Shown: positions 7,102 through 15,572 of the stretch, in pieces | Numbering within the stretch: the first letter of the stretch is position 1 | Layout of the letters: the number at the start of each line of letters is the position of its first letter | NCBI GenBank assembly: GCA_002297935.1 | Contig: DBLC01000011.1 | Coordinates: 538-18,151 of the forward strand | From: Dialister sp. UBA734 | GTDB taxonomy: Bacteria > Bacillota > Negativicutes > Veillonellales > Dialisteraceae | DNA length: 17,614 bases | Reading direction: 5' to 3' | The notes under the pieces: model-generated | Seen by the model: only the letters and a program-made list of their open reading frames with translations | What the model was told of the DNA's origin: nothing | The model's database searches: none | Translations under genes and position numbers: made by a program

Positions 7102-10100
7102 CTATTTTTTACCATATTTCTTATGCCATCTTTTCTTTCCCGTGGCAGACTCCATATTTTTACCGCCAGATAAAATAAATTCCAGCAAAAACTGATCTGA
7201 GTAATCATATACCTCATAGGGTTCCAACTTTTTATGTTCTCTTTCTTCAAAGAAATCTTTAGCAGCGTCCATATCAATACTATCACGTAAAGTGTCAAAT
7301 CTTCCGTACTCATTAATGGTCTCTGCGGTCAAATTTTGCTGCATCATCTTCTCGGCCAGAGCTGCATCACCTTTGAAGTACTTTTCAAACTTATGCAAAT
7401 TTGCATTTTCAGATTGCTTGGCGTATATAGCAATATAATCCTGCAGCGTATATCCTTCTTCCAAAGTTCTATCCCCACTTTGGATATCATGAAGAAATAG
7501 ATTTGCCTGTTTCTGTTCTTCCTGCGACAAAAAAGCAAATGACTTATGCAACTCATCCAGTGTCTTTTCTAACTCTTCCGGTGATACATGGGGTTGCATC
7601 AACTGCTTCTTATATTTTTCAAATCGAGAATTCATGTAGTTATAGTCGATAACCCCAGTATTTTGCTCTGTCAAATAGGGATCTATATCAAAAGGTACAT
7701 CATCGACACCTTGCGGTCCATCTGGGCTTGGTGAATTTCCTCTCAATTCCTTATATCTCTGCTGCAAAATATCATAGGTGCCTTTATCCACAGCCACCTC
7801 TATGGTAACTGTTTCGCCATCTTTTACATAACTATACTCTTTTTCCTGCCATGTGAACCCTTGAATTTCGGCCGCCTGATAATAGGTAGAAAACTCTCTA
7901 AACAATTTGGCAAACTTGGCCTTAGAAGGCACATCGTCAGGCAGCTTTTCCAAATCAGATACCCCTGCTGCTGTAAATACTTGTACCATTTCCTGAAACG
8001 TTTTATTCATATGTTCCAAATTCTCCGGCAAATGGTCTGCAAACAATCCTCTCGGCCTATCGCCCGAATATAGCTTCACCGCTTCTTCGATATTTTTCTC
8101 CATCGTATGAGGCATACGATAGTAGCGAATAGAACCAAAAGGCTTTTCATTGATGTTGAACAATCGATTCGTCCGAGAAAATGCCTGTATCAGATTTTCA
8201 TACACCAAGACCTTATCCAAGTACAACGTATTCACCCATTTAGAATCAAAACCAGTCAGCATCTGATTCACTACAATCAATACATCCAGCTGTTGCTCTG
8301 CCGGTACATGTTCATAAGGCTTCTTGTGGGCCAAACGAGCTGACACATCCTTCTTGAATTTATCATAGTTTCCTATGCTGAAATTCTGATGATACAGTCC
8401 ATTGTAATCCAATAGCATCTGCACTAACCCATCTTCCTTATACAATGATTTTTCCGTACTTCCATTATCGATGGTAGGGTCAAACAAGCAAGTCACCCGA
8501 AGAGAAGGCATGGATTTTCTAAATTTCTGATAATATCGAATCGCCTCTGGTATACTGCTCGTGGCAAAAATAGCATGAAACTTTCCATTTCGACTCTTTG
8601 TGAGCCAATTTTCCTTGATATCATCCACAATGGTCTGTTCATACTCATCAGTTTCATACTGACTTTTGGGGATGAAATCTTCGATTCCTTTCACCCACTT
8701 CCCATTCTCTCCCATATGTCCAGCCATAGGAAAAGTAGGTGACATATACTCATAATATTTCTTACGTTTCACCGGATCAGCCAGGGCTTCTTCCACAGTT
8801 TCCGCCTTAGCCTGCTGCAGTGCCACCACTTGACGCACCTTAGCATCCGGATAAACCATCACCATAGAAGGGTCAAAGCCAAGCACATTCTTATCTCGAA
8901 TCCCATCGGCAATGCTATACCGATGCAATTCATTCCCGAATATATCTGCTGTTGTAGAAGACACCTTTTCATTTTCTTGAAATACTGGCGTCCCAGTAAA
9001 TCCGAAGAAAAGCGCATGGGGAAACGTCTCTTTAATAACGGAAAGCATCTCGCCAAAAGTAGAACGATGACACTCATCAATGATAAATACAATTCGCTTG
9101 GCCTGCATAGCTTCCAAATCTTTAGCTCGTTTTTTCTCTGCAGCATCAGCTTTGATATTACTCATTTTTTGGATAGAAGAAACAATGAGAGTGTCCTTCG
9201 GGTCCATGCTCTTCAATTTACCAATCAGTGCAATGGTATCTTCTGTTTCCTGCACATCATCCACATCGTCGGCAAAGGCCCGATATTCCTTCAAAGATTG
9301 TGTGCCCAATTCGATACGGTCCATCAAGAAAACCACTTTATCTGCATCTTTAGAATTAGCAATGAGCTGTGCAGATTTAAAGGAAGTCATAGTCTTCCCA
9401 GAACCAGTGGTATGCCAGATATAGCCTCCAAGCTGACTGCCATCTTCCCAATCCTTTTTCGACACCTGATCGGAAATCTGATTGGCCGCATAATACTGAT
9501 AACTTCTCATGACCTTCAAAATTCCATCAGAAGAATCCGCTACTGTATAGAATCCAATCAGCTGATGCGCCATAGGAATAGAAAGAAGGGTAGAAGCCAC
9601 CTTTCTCCAATCATTGACCAATTCATTGTTGAAATCTTCCCAATGGAAATAAAAATCTTGATTGAACTTTCCCAACGGTCCTGGATTGGCGAAATAGAGA
9701 GTCTCCTCCGGATTCATGGCCACAAAAACCTGCACCATTGAAAATAACCCCGTAAAAACGCCTTCATAGGCATACTTTTCAATCTGATGGCACGCCTCAG
9801 AAACAGGCACACCCGACCGCTTGAGTTCGATATGAAAAACCGGCATCCCATTGATGAGCAACATCAAGTCCCCTCTTCGATCCTGCATTACCGGCAATTT
9901 TCGACCAAACTCTGGTTGCTCCACAATCTGATACCGAGACTGACCCGCTGCAATTTCCATACGGTCGTAAATTTTGAGACTAACTTCCTTTCCATAATGC
10001 AGCGTATCCGCCGGATTCTTCCGCGTAATAGAAACCGTTTTCCCATTGATAAATCCATTGAGAGCTAGAGGTGTCTGCAAATTTCCAATCTGCTCCAACA

Positions 10101-10299
10101 GTTCATCCATTTCCTCCCGCAAAAGAGGCACATCATTGAGCCGGTCAATCTCTCGATTGTTCTCAAAGAGAATTTTCGCCCAGTTATCGATCAGGTCCTG
10201 CTCCGTGGGATGATACAATACCTGACTTTCCCAGCCCTTACTCTGGAGTACAGCGATAAGGGCCTTCTCAAAATCACATTCTTTATCAAATCCCATCAT
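7102..10299 (-). CDS. hsdR: Type I restriction enzyme R subunit (HsdR)
   Basis: Motor and endonuclease subunit; translocates DNA with ATP and cuts unmodified DNA at a distance. ATG at 10299 is supported by AGGAG 7 nt upstream (1065 residues); upstream codons to 10335 overlap the hsdS fragment. The N-terminal HSDR_N nuclease has the PD-(D/E)xK residues D144 (RRGDLML) and E158/K160 (HIELKR). The superfamily 2 helicase follows: motif I TTGSGKT (297-303), motif II DECH (408-411), motif III GFTGTP, motif VI QAFSRTNR. The C-terminal third, rich in charged helices, matches the HsdM-binding region of EcoR124-like enzymes. No frameshift or missing catalytic residue is visible. The start codon overlaps the stop of the preceding hsdS fragment (ATGA), implying translational coupling. 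Confidence 0.95.
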   Translation of the reverse strand: MMGFDKECDFEKALIAVLQSKGWESQVLYHPTEQDLIDNWAKILFENNREIDRLNDVPLLREEMDELLEQIGNLQTPLALNGFINGKTVSITRKNPADTLHYGKEVSLKIYDRMEIAAGQSRYQIVEQPEFGRKLPVMQDRRGDLMLLINGMPVFHIELKRSGVPVSEACHQIEKYAYEGVFTGLFSMVQVFVAMNPEETLYFANPGPLGKFNQDFYFHWEDFNNELVNDWRKVASTLLSIPMAHQLIGFYTVADSSDGILKVMRSYQYYAANQISDQVSKKDWEDGSQLGGYIWHTTGSGKTMTSFKSAQLIANSKDADKVVFLMDRIELGTQSLKEYRAFADDVDDVQETEDTIALIGKLKSMDPKDTLIVSSIQKMSNIKADAAEKKRAKDLEAMQAKRIVFIIDECHRSTFGEMLSVIKETFPHALFFGFTGTPVFQENEKVSSTTADIFGNELHRYSIADGIRDKNVLGFDPSMVMVYPDAKVRQVVALQQAKAETVEEALADPVKRKKYYEYMSPTFPMAGHMGENGKWVKGIEDFIPKSQYETDEYEQTIVDDIKENWLTKSRNGKFHAIFATSSIPEAIRYYQKFRKSMPSLRVTCLFDPTIDNGSTEKSLYKEDGLVQMLLDYNGLYHQNFSIGNYDKFKKDVSARLAHKKPYEHVPAEQQLDVLIVVNQMLTGFDSKWVNTLYLDKVLVYENLIQAFSRTNRLFNINEKPFGSIRYYRMPHTMEKNIEEAVKLYSGDRPRGLFADHLPENLEHMNKTFQEMVQVFTAAGVSDLEKLPDDVPSKAKFAKLFREFSTYYQAAEIQGFTWQEKEYSYVKDGETVTIEVAVDKGTYDILQQRYKELRGNSPSPDGPQGVDDVPFDIDPYLTEQNTGVIDYNYMNSRFEKYKKQLMQPHVSPEELEKTLDELHKSFAFLSQEEQKQANLFLHDIQSGDRTLEEGYTLQDYIAIYAKQSENANLHKFEKYFKGDAALAEKMMQQNLTAETINEYGRFDTLRDSIDMDAAKDFFEEREHKKLEPYEVYDYSDQFLLEFILSGGKNMESATGKKRWHKKYGKK

Positions 10300-10814
10300 G
10301 ATTTTTCTCCTATTTGTATAACTTTTGACTTCCACTGATGAAGGGTAATAAGGCTATCAATATTGTCAAAGCACTTAGCAATTTGTTTCTGTTCTTTAAA
10401 TGAAGCTGGTGTTAGCATCACAGAATTAGATACCAGATTCCAATCAGCACGAGGCATTTTAGAACCAGAAGATTGATTAGCGACATTATGAAAATATCTA
10501 GTTTGAATTAGTCTATATAAAAAACCTTTGCTCACTAAAAGCGGTTGCAAAACCCACCAATCTCCAACAGCAACTCCGCTAAAATTAGGATTCAACCAGT
10601 TATGTAAATAAGGTCTTAACTTACCATACAGAACTTGATTTTCATCAAAAATTACTCCTTTTTTACTAACTTTCTTCTTGTATATATTCTTATTTAAAAT
10701 CCCAATTTCAGGACTTACATCCTCATATTCAACACTAGGAAGTGATAAAGAAGAAAATCCCATATGAGATAATTTCATTGCAAGTGTTATAAACTTACGC
10801 TGTTCCCAAGAATC
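10296..10814 (-). pseudogene. 5'-truncated hsdS fragment carrying one TRD (cassette 4)
   Basis: In frame from DSWEQRK (10794-10814) the sequence runs through one complete target recognition domain to LITLHQWKSK and ends at a TGA that overlaps the hsdR ATG by 4 bp. There is no start codon before the WEQRK box; the first ATG (10778) is inside the domain. A stop 30 nt upstream belongs to the previous fragment. The TRD differs from the other three (for example KVSKKGVIFDENQVLYGKLR). Its 3' end departs from the usual LHQRK repeat (QWKSKVIQIGEKS). The GGA GAA codons of that end supply the hsdR ribosome site, so this is probably the original 3' end of hsdS, now a silent TRD donor or a half-subunit if translated by readthrough. 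Confidence 0.8.
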
Positions 10815-12114
10815 AGTTTTTTGAAAAATACATTGCTTTATTGCTTACGCTGATGAAGGGTAATAAGGTGGTCAATCTCTCCAAAACACTTAGCAATTTG
10901 TTCCTGCTCTCCCTTTGATGGCATTTCTCCATTCAATTTACAAAGTTTATTTACAGCTAATCCAGGTTGTGCTGATTGATCGGAATACTGGCCCAAATTC
11001 ATAATTTCCAACAAATAATACATGAAATGTGTACTGTTGCTAGGATTTGCTTTTACTATGACCGCATGCTCTGTAAAATAGGCTTTCCCAATGGAATAAT
11101 TCATATTTCCACATAATGCACCTTGTCTTCCAATAAGAGCAAACTCACCATCATAAGTATATCTATCAGTATAACCACGTAATCCGTTACCGCCATACAC
11201 AGGATACTGACCCGATTCTTTTATTTCATCAGACTTAATGCCTTCTCCACTATGAAAAATAGCTGTTACTTCTCCTAACTTACGCTGTTCCCAAGAACAA
11301 GCACTTACCACCATTCCTTATAGTAATAATAGTAAGTGTTTATTCTGGCAAAACAAAGGAAACAGACTTATACTTGGTTTCAGTAAAAACAATCCTCTCT
11401 GATTTCAGAAAAAGCAACACAACAATCCCACATGAAGTACATAATCCGTCAAGCAAACATTTTCTCAAGCATGGCTTTCTTGATATTTTGCAATTTTTCA
11501 AGCTTACGCTGATGAAGGGTAATAAGACGATTTATTTCAATAATAAAATTTCCAACCTTTGTCTGTTCACACAAAGATGTATATGGAATCTTTATAGTTT
11601 TCATTCCATCAATATCAATGCTACGACCATCACGAATACCATAAACATGCTGTTTCAAGTCCTTATCAATAAAATTTAAAGAGCGAAAATAAGAATAATA
11701 AAATTGAAAATTTATATTTTCCCCATGGAAAGTATGATAAGCAGGGCTAATAATTCCTTGTAAACTAGCCCGTTCTAGCCCACCTTCAAAAGAGCGCAAA
11801 TGTACAATAAAATCATCTATATTAACCATCTTATAATTAGAAAGACTTTTTCTATCATATTGCAACATTCTGTTTGATTCGTCACGTCTTACGGTCCCTT
11901 GACCTTGTATAATTGTTAAAGCAGGCAATTCAGGATGATTTTTTTCTGCATACTCAACAAAAATATCTCCTAACTTACACTGTTCCCAATCGCCAGTAAA
12001 ACCGAAAAAACGAACTTCTGGAATTTTTTCTTCATTTTTCGGAAACATTTTTTCAAGCAACGCTTTTTTCAAAGCCAGCAATTTTTTATGCTTACGCTGA
12101 TGAAGGGTAATAAA
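10335..12114 (-). repeat. Four direct repeats at TRD ends (LHQRK box)
   Basis: A 24-25 bp direct repeat begins GCTTACGCTGATGAAGGG on the plus strand and encodes (L)ITLHQRK on the minus strand. Copies: 10843-10867, 11502-11526 and 12090-12114 (identical over 24 bp), and a 5'-diverged copy at 10335-10352 sharing CTGATGAAGGGTAATAAG. They mark the 3' end of each of the four TRDs and all face the same way. Copies beside cassettes 3 and 4 share further upstream identity (ACTTAGCAATTTGTT, encoding the QIAKC part). Confidence 0.85.
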
Positions 12115-12595
12115 TTTATCGATATTATTTAGAATCTTTCCTATTTTTCGCTGTTCCTCCAAATTAGGCGTTAACACATCAATTTTCCCAAAATCAGATT
12201 CATGAATTTTCCATTGTCCATATATAACGCCTTGTCGCCATTTGATCATTTTTTGTTTAAAATCAGGTCGCACCAATCGTTTTCCGATAAAGTCAGCATC
12301 AGCCAATTCAGATGTTTGAAATATGCTATAAACAGGCGAAATGCAAGCCTTTCCATACTTATTCAAACCGATAGAACCACTTTCTAAATTATTAGAGCTA
12401 TAAATAAAATCATTAAACTCAGTCTTCTTATATACCTTGTTTTCCGCATCCAAAACCAAAGCACTTCTATCATAACGTATTCCTTTGGGTGCAATTCCTT
12501 TGTTAGCGATAAATGCCATCAATGGATACTCCGAGCATTTCACTGTTGGTTGATTGCGTTCAATTAAAAGTTCCCCAACCTTACGCTGTTCCCAA
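10794..12595 (-). repeat. Four direct repeats at TRD starts (WEQRK box)
   Basis: CTTACGCTGTTCCCAA, encoding WEQRK on the minus strand, occurs at 10794-10809, 11279-11294 and 12580-12595; a one-base variant (CTTACACTG..., WEQCK) is at 11974-11989. Cassettes 3 and 4 share a longer identity of 21 bp (10792-10812 and 11277-11297). These boxes mark the 5' end of each TRD, in one orientation. The first nine bases, CTTACGCTG, are the same as those in the LHQRK boxes. Confidence 0.85.
10838..11314 (-). CDS. hsdS: Half-length hsdS (single TRD, cassette 3)
   Basis: The 158 residues read MVVSACSWEQRKLGEV, then one TRD (YPVYGGNGLRGYTDRYTYDGEFALIGRQGALCGN, a common recognition-domain pattern quoted here by its key GGNG and GRQGALCGN motifs at about 38-73), then EQEQIAKCFGEIDHLITLHQRKQ and a stop. 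A full HsdS has about 400 residues with two TRDs. AAGGA directly abuts the ATG, too close for normal initiation there, though the GTG codons at residues 2-3 are slightly better placed. It may be a silent cassette feeding the expressed hsdS, or a half-subunit able to pair as a dimer, as known for some engineered and natural half-HsdS proteins. It lies 134 bp after the full hsdS. Confidence 0.8.
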   Translation of the reverse strand: MVVSACSWEQRKLGEVTAIFHSGEGIKSDEIKESGQYPVYGGNGLRGYTDRYTYDGEFALIGRQGALCGNMNYSIGKAYFTEHAVIVKANPSNSTHFMYYLLEIMNLGQYSDQSAQPGLAVNKLCKLNGEMPSKGEQEQIAKCFGEIDHLITLHQRKQ

Positions 12596-12645
12596 TCGTC
12601 GGTGAACCCTTTGAAACGCAGGGCCGGCACGTGTCGTTTTTCCAT
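11449..12645 (-). CDS. hsdS: Type I restriction specificity subunit (HsdS), full length
   Basis: Gives the sequence specificity of the methylase and the restriction complex. ATG at 12645 overlaps the hsdM stop (TGATG) with GGAGG 9 nt upstream; an in-frame GTG at 12648 is an alternative. About 398 residues: N-terminal conserved VPALRFKGFTDDWEQRK, TRD1 (about 20-175), the conserved central helix FITLHQRKHKKLLALKKALLEKMF (key residues LHQRK and LLEKMF), then a second FFGFTGDWEQCK start, TRD2 (about 225-370), and the distal conserved helix ending LITLHQRKLEKL...MLEKMFA. The internal repetition of WEQ(R/C)K and LHQRK is the normal HsdS pseudo-symmetry. No frameshift. DNA is markedly AT-rich compared with the amidase and kinase genes. 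Confidence 0.93.
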   Translation of the reverse strand: MEKRHVPALRFKGFTDDWEQRKVGELLIERNQPTVKCSEYPLMAFIANKGIAPKGIRYDRSALVLDAENKVYKKTEFNDFIYSSNNLESGSIGLNKYGKACISPVYSIFQTSELADADFIGKRLVRPDFKQKMIKWRQGVIYGQWKIHESDFGKIDVLTPNLEEQRKIGKILNNIDKFITLHQRKHKKLLALKKALLEKMFPKNEEKIPEVRFFGFTGDWEQCKLGDIFVEYAEKNHPELPALTIIQGQGTVRRDESNRMLQYDRKSLSNYKMVNIDDFIVHLRSFEGGLERASLQGIISPAYHTFHGENINFQFYYSYFRSLNFIDKDLKQHVYGIRDGRSIDIDGMKTIKIPYTSLCEQTKVGNFIIEINRLITLHQRKLEKLQNIKKAMLEKMFA

Positions 12646-15386
12646 CACAACTCACCTCCCAGGAGTTTTTTCAATTCCCGTACGGCTTCCATATCCATGT
12701 CAGAACCAGTCAGATCATCCAGCATAGACGACAGCTCGCTTTCAGTCTTTTGGATTTCTGTTTCGATATCTTCATAGGTGTCATCATATTTCTTAGCCAG
12801 GGCCTCTACTTTCTTCCGCAAGGTTTCCAGCTGTTTCTGTGCCAAGTCCATGATTTGAGATATCATCGGTGTCAGCCACTTTTCACAAAGTAATTGTTTC
12901 ACTTCATCATCGCTTAATTTCTCGATGGTGGTTTTCGTTTTTTCATGCAGGACATCTTCCGCTTTTTTGATTTCTTTTTTCAGTGCAGCTATATCCTCTA
13001 TGGCTCCTGTCGCATCCATGATTCTCCGCTCTGGGGTATTTTCCGCAAATACATAGGACTGACGCAATGTTTTGATGACCTTATTCACTTCGGTCTTGGA
13101 ATAAGTGACACCATCTTTTTGTGTTTTCATTTCTTTCCAAATAGATAGCGGATGGTCTTGTACAAACTGAACTTTGTCCTGTTTCTTGGATAAATTCAAA
13201 TACTGAGACAGCAGACGAATATCATCAGACTGCACATCACTCAAAGCATCCACCACTGCCTCCTTTAAGGCTTTGGAATCAAAATCACTGTTGTCATCAT
13301 TAAGCAAAGTCTGTTTCTCATCATCTCCCATTTCATCGATGATTTCTTCCTTCTTCGCCATAGCTTCATTGAGTTTCTGGTTCAGTGCTTCTATTTTCTG
13401 TAAATCGTCCTGCAGCAATACCCACTGTACCAGGTCAAAAGGAAGAATGCGGCCTTGCCAGCCTTCTTGAACTTCTACATCTTTCTTATCCTTTTTCTTA
13501 ATCACCATGTGCGGGTCTACTTGGCGAATGGCTTCTTTCCCTTCGGTCTGAATGATTTCCAAATCGCCGCTGATCGAGTCATACCCATCATGGAAGGCTT
13601 CATAGGCTTCGTAAGCATCTATCAGCGGAATCGTCTGGCATCTAGCAAATAAATTGGTTGTGATATCATCTTCTGCTTTGAGGACAGACACATTCTCTGC
13701 TTCATCAATCAAAGCATGCTGCAAATAGGGAAGAAATGTAGAAAATTCCATTTCATAGGATTTTAAAAATGTCTTTACATCTTCATTGTCTGTGATGGCA
13801 GCTTCTAAATCTGTTACGTTCAAATGGGCATAAGCACCATCGGAAGTAAAGAGCTCTTTCTTTAGCGAAGGGAAAACAGACCAATAGTCCTCTAAATCTT
13901 GCAGTTCTGTTTCTGGGATTCCACCAAACATAGAGGAATACAGGTCCCAAGTTTCAGGATTTTCAGAAGAATCTACGTAACGAGGAATATTCAAGTTGTA
14001 ATCGTTCTTCCGGATTTCTTTCTTCGATACTTTTCGAGAATATTTCGGAATGTCCCGTCTTTGGGTCACCGTATCTACAATTCGTTTGATATCGCTAGCA
14101 CGGAGCTTGTTGTTTTTTCCTTCTTTGGCAAATCCTTTGGACGCATCTACGATAAGTACATCGGTATTTTCCCGTTTCTGCCGAAGAACCATAATAATCG
14201 TAGGAATGCCAGTCCCGAAGAAAATATTAGCCGGCAAGCCAATAATGGCATCAATATTGTTTTGTTCGATTAAATTTTTCCGAATTTTTCCTTCTTCCCC
14301 GCCGCGGAACAGAACCCCATGGGGAAGTACAATGGTCATCATGCCATTGGGTTTCAAGTGATATAAATCATGAAGAAGGAATGCATAGTCTGCCTTCGAT
14401 TTCGGTGCTAAGCCATATCTGGCATACCTTGGATCACTATCTTTCCCATCTGGCGTCCATCGCTGGCTATATGGCGGATTGGAAACTACCGCATCCACAT
14501 AGAGCGGTGCGTATTCTGTCTTTTCATCAAAATAAGGCCAGTCTTCTTCTAAGGTATCCCCATTCCGAACATAAATATTCGCAGGAAGAATACCTCTCAT
14601 GACCAGATTCATACGGGTCAGATTGTATGTGTTTTCCTTCAATTCCTGCGCATAATATTTGATGCAATTGGGATCATTCATATACTTGGCAATAGCACGA
14701 CCGATATTGATAAGCAAAGAGCCAGAACCCGATGTGGGGTCATAAATTTGAATTTCTTCTCTATCTCGTAGATGATGAGCAATCAGTTGTGACATCAAAA
14801 GAGACACTTCATGGGGGGTATAGAATTCTCCCGCCTTTTTCCCCGCATTAGCAGCGAATTGACTGATTAAATATTCATAGACAAAACCAAGTACATCATA
14901 ATCCTGCTTTCCATCCATAGGAATATCATTGATGAGCTGGATTAAATCACTAGCTGCTTTCGATTGAGATTTTGAATCTGTCCCTAATTTAGACAATCCA
15001 GTTTGCAACGTCGTAAAAATGCCATCGAATACTTTCTTATGATTCACAGAAATCAAACGAGTAAAAGCAGACAATGCAGTCCGCACATTATCTATGCTAA
15101 AATCCTTTCCCATACGAAGCCATGTGGAAAATAAATCTTTATAAGCAATGAAATACCCCAAATCGTTCTGCGCACTCTGAACCAATCTTTCATTTTCCTC
15201 ATTGAGGCGTTTCTCCATGACTTCATAGGTGTAATGCCGCTTCAGAAGCCATTTTTCTTCCCGCTCAGATAAGTATTTGTAAAAAATAAATCCCAAAATA
15301 TAATCTTTATATTCGTTAGCCTCTATCTTAGAGCGCATTTTGTTAGCCGATTCCCAGATCTTGGCAGCCAGTTGCTGTTTGTTCAT
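12645..15386 (-). CDS. hsdM: Type I DNA methyltransferase M subunit (HsdM), long form
   Basis: N6-adenine methyltransferase subunit using S-adenosylmethionine; protects host sites and, with HsdS and HsdR, forms the restriction complex. The ATG at 15386 follows GAGGT by 7 nt. Of 913 residues, 1-150 are the HsdM_N helical region (IWESANKMRSKIEANEYKDY), 160-470 the methylase: GEFYTP (186-191), motif I DPTSGSGSLL (216-225), catalytic NPPY (303-306), and LPHGVLFRGG. HsdM of the EcoK or EcoR124 type has about 500-530 residues; here some 400 more follow, mainly charged and helical, including a coiled coil near 790-900 (KKEIKKAEDVL..., ALAKKYDDTYEDIETE). This extension is common to a long HsdM subgroup and its role is unclear. 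First gene of the operon; its TGA overlaps the hsdS ATG. Confidence 0.95.
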   Translation of the reverse strand: MNKQQLAAKIWESANKMRSKIEANEYKDYILGFIFYKYLSEREEKWLLKRHYTYEVMEKRLNEENERLVQSAQNDLGYFIAYKDLFSTWLRMGKDFSIDNVRTALSAFTRLISVNHKKVFDGIFTTLQTGLSKLGTDSKSQSKAASDLIQLINDIPMDGKQDYDVLGFVYEYLISQFAANAGKKAGEFYTPHEVSLLMSQLIAHHLRDREEIQIYDPTSGSGSLLINIGRAIAKYMNDPNCIKYYAQELKENTYNLTRMNLVMRGILPANIYVRNGDTLEEDWPYFDEKTEYAPLYVDAVVSNPPYSQRWTPDGKDSDPRYARYGLAPKSKADYAFLLHDLYHLKPNGMMTIVLPHGVLFRGGEEGKIRKNLIEQNNIDAIIGLPANIFFGTGIPTIIMVLRQKRENTDVLIVDASKGFAKEGKNNKLRASDIKRIVDTVTQRRDIPKYSRKVSKKEIRKNDYNLNIPRYVDSSENPETWDLYSSMFGGIPETELQDLEDYWSVFPSLKKELFTSDGAYAHLNVTDLEAAITDNEDVKTFLKSYEMEFSTFLPYLQHALIDEAENVSVLKAEDDITTNLFARCQTIPLIDAYEAYEAFHDGYDSISGDLEIIQTEGKEAIRQVDPHMVIKKKDKKDVEVQEGWQGRILPFDLVQWVLLQDDLQKIEALNQKLNEAMAKKEEIIDEMGDDEKQTLLNDDNSDFDSKALKEAVVDALSDVQSDDIRLLSQYLNLSKKQDKVQFVQDHPLSIWKEMKTQKDGVTYSKTEVNKVIKTLRQSYVFAENTPERRIMDATGAIEDIAALKKEIKKAEDVLHEKTKTTIEKLSDDEVKQLLCEKWLTPMISQIMDLAQKQLETLRKKVEALAKKYDDTYEDIETEIQKTESELSSMLDDLTGSDMDMEAVRELKKLLGGEL

Positions 15387-15438
15387 GTGTATACCTCATG
15401 TCCAATTTTTCATAAATTAAAATTATACATTTACATGT

Positions 15439-15447
15439 ATTATATCA
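15439..15447 (-). promoter_or_regulatory. Extended -10 promoter of the hsd operon
   Basis: On the minus strand TGATATAAT is a perfect extended -10 box, 53 bp before the hsdM ATG. No good -35 is found at 16-18 bp. A second TATAAT-like box lies at about 15423-15428 on the same strand. Nothing else upstream of hsdM looks like a promoter, so this probably drives hsdM, hsdS, hsdR and the recombinase. Confidence 0.5.
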
Positions 15448-15502
15448 TTTCACAAGGTCGAATCGGTCTCATAAAAATATTTTTTATAAACATACGCAAA
15501 GT

Positions 15503-15556
15503 GCATGAGGCAAATCAGCATTTCTTTGATTTCCTCACTATCCATTTGCCTTATGC
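15503..15556. repeat. Two mutually exclusive hairpins upstream of hsdM
   Basis: GCATGAGGCAAAT (15503-15515) pairs with ATTTGCCTTATGC (15544-15556) with one mismatch. A second pairing uses overlapping bases: GAGGCAAATCA (15507-15517) with TGATTTCCTC (15527-15536), with one bulge. The two cannot form together. They lie about 60 to 110 bp upstream of the hsdM -10 box, outside its transcript. Confidence 0.55.
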
Positions 15557-15572
15557 ATTTATATGATTTACA

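Noticed and set aside
8830..9741. Long plus-strand ORF of 303 codons
   Set aside because: It lies wholly antisense to hsdR, which has intact domains; the protein shows no recognisable family features.
6121..15386. Complete integrative element or prophage carried by the recombinase
   Set aside because: No phage, conjugation or replication genes, no tRNA target and no flanking att repeats were found; the recombinase is closely linked to hsdR on the same strand.
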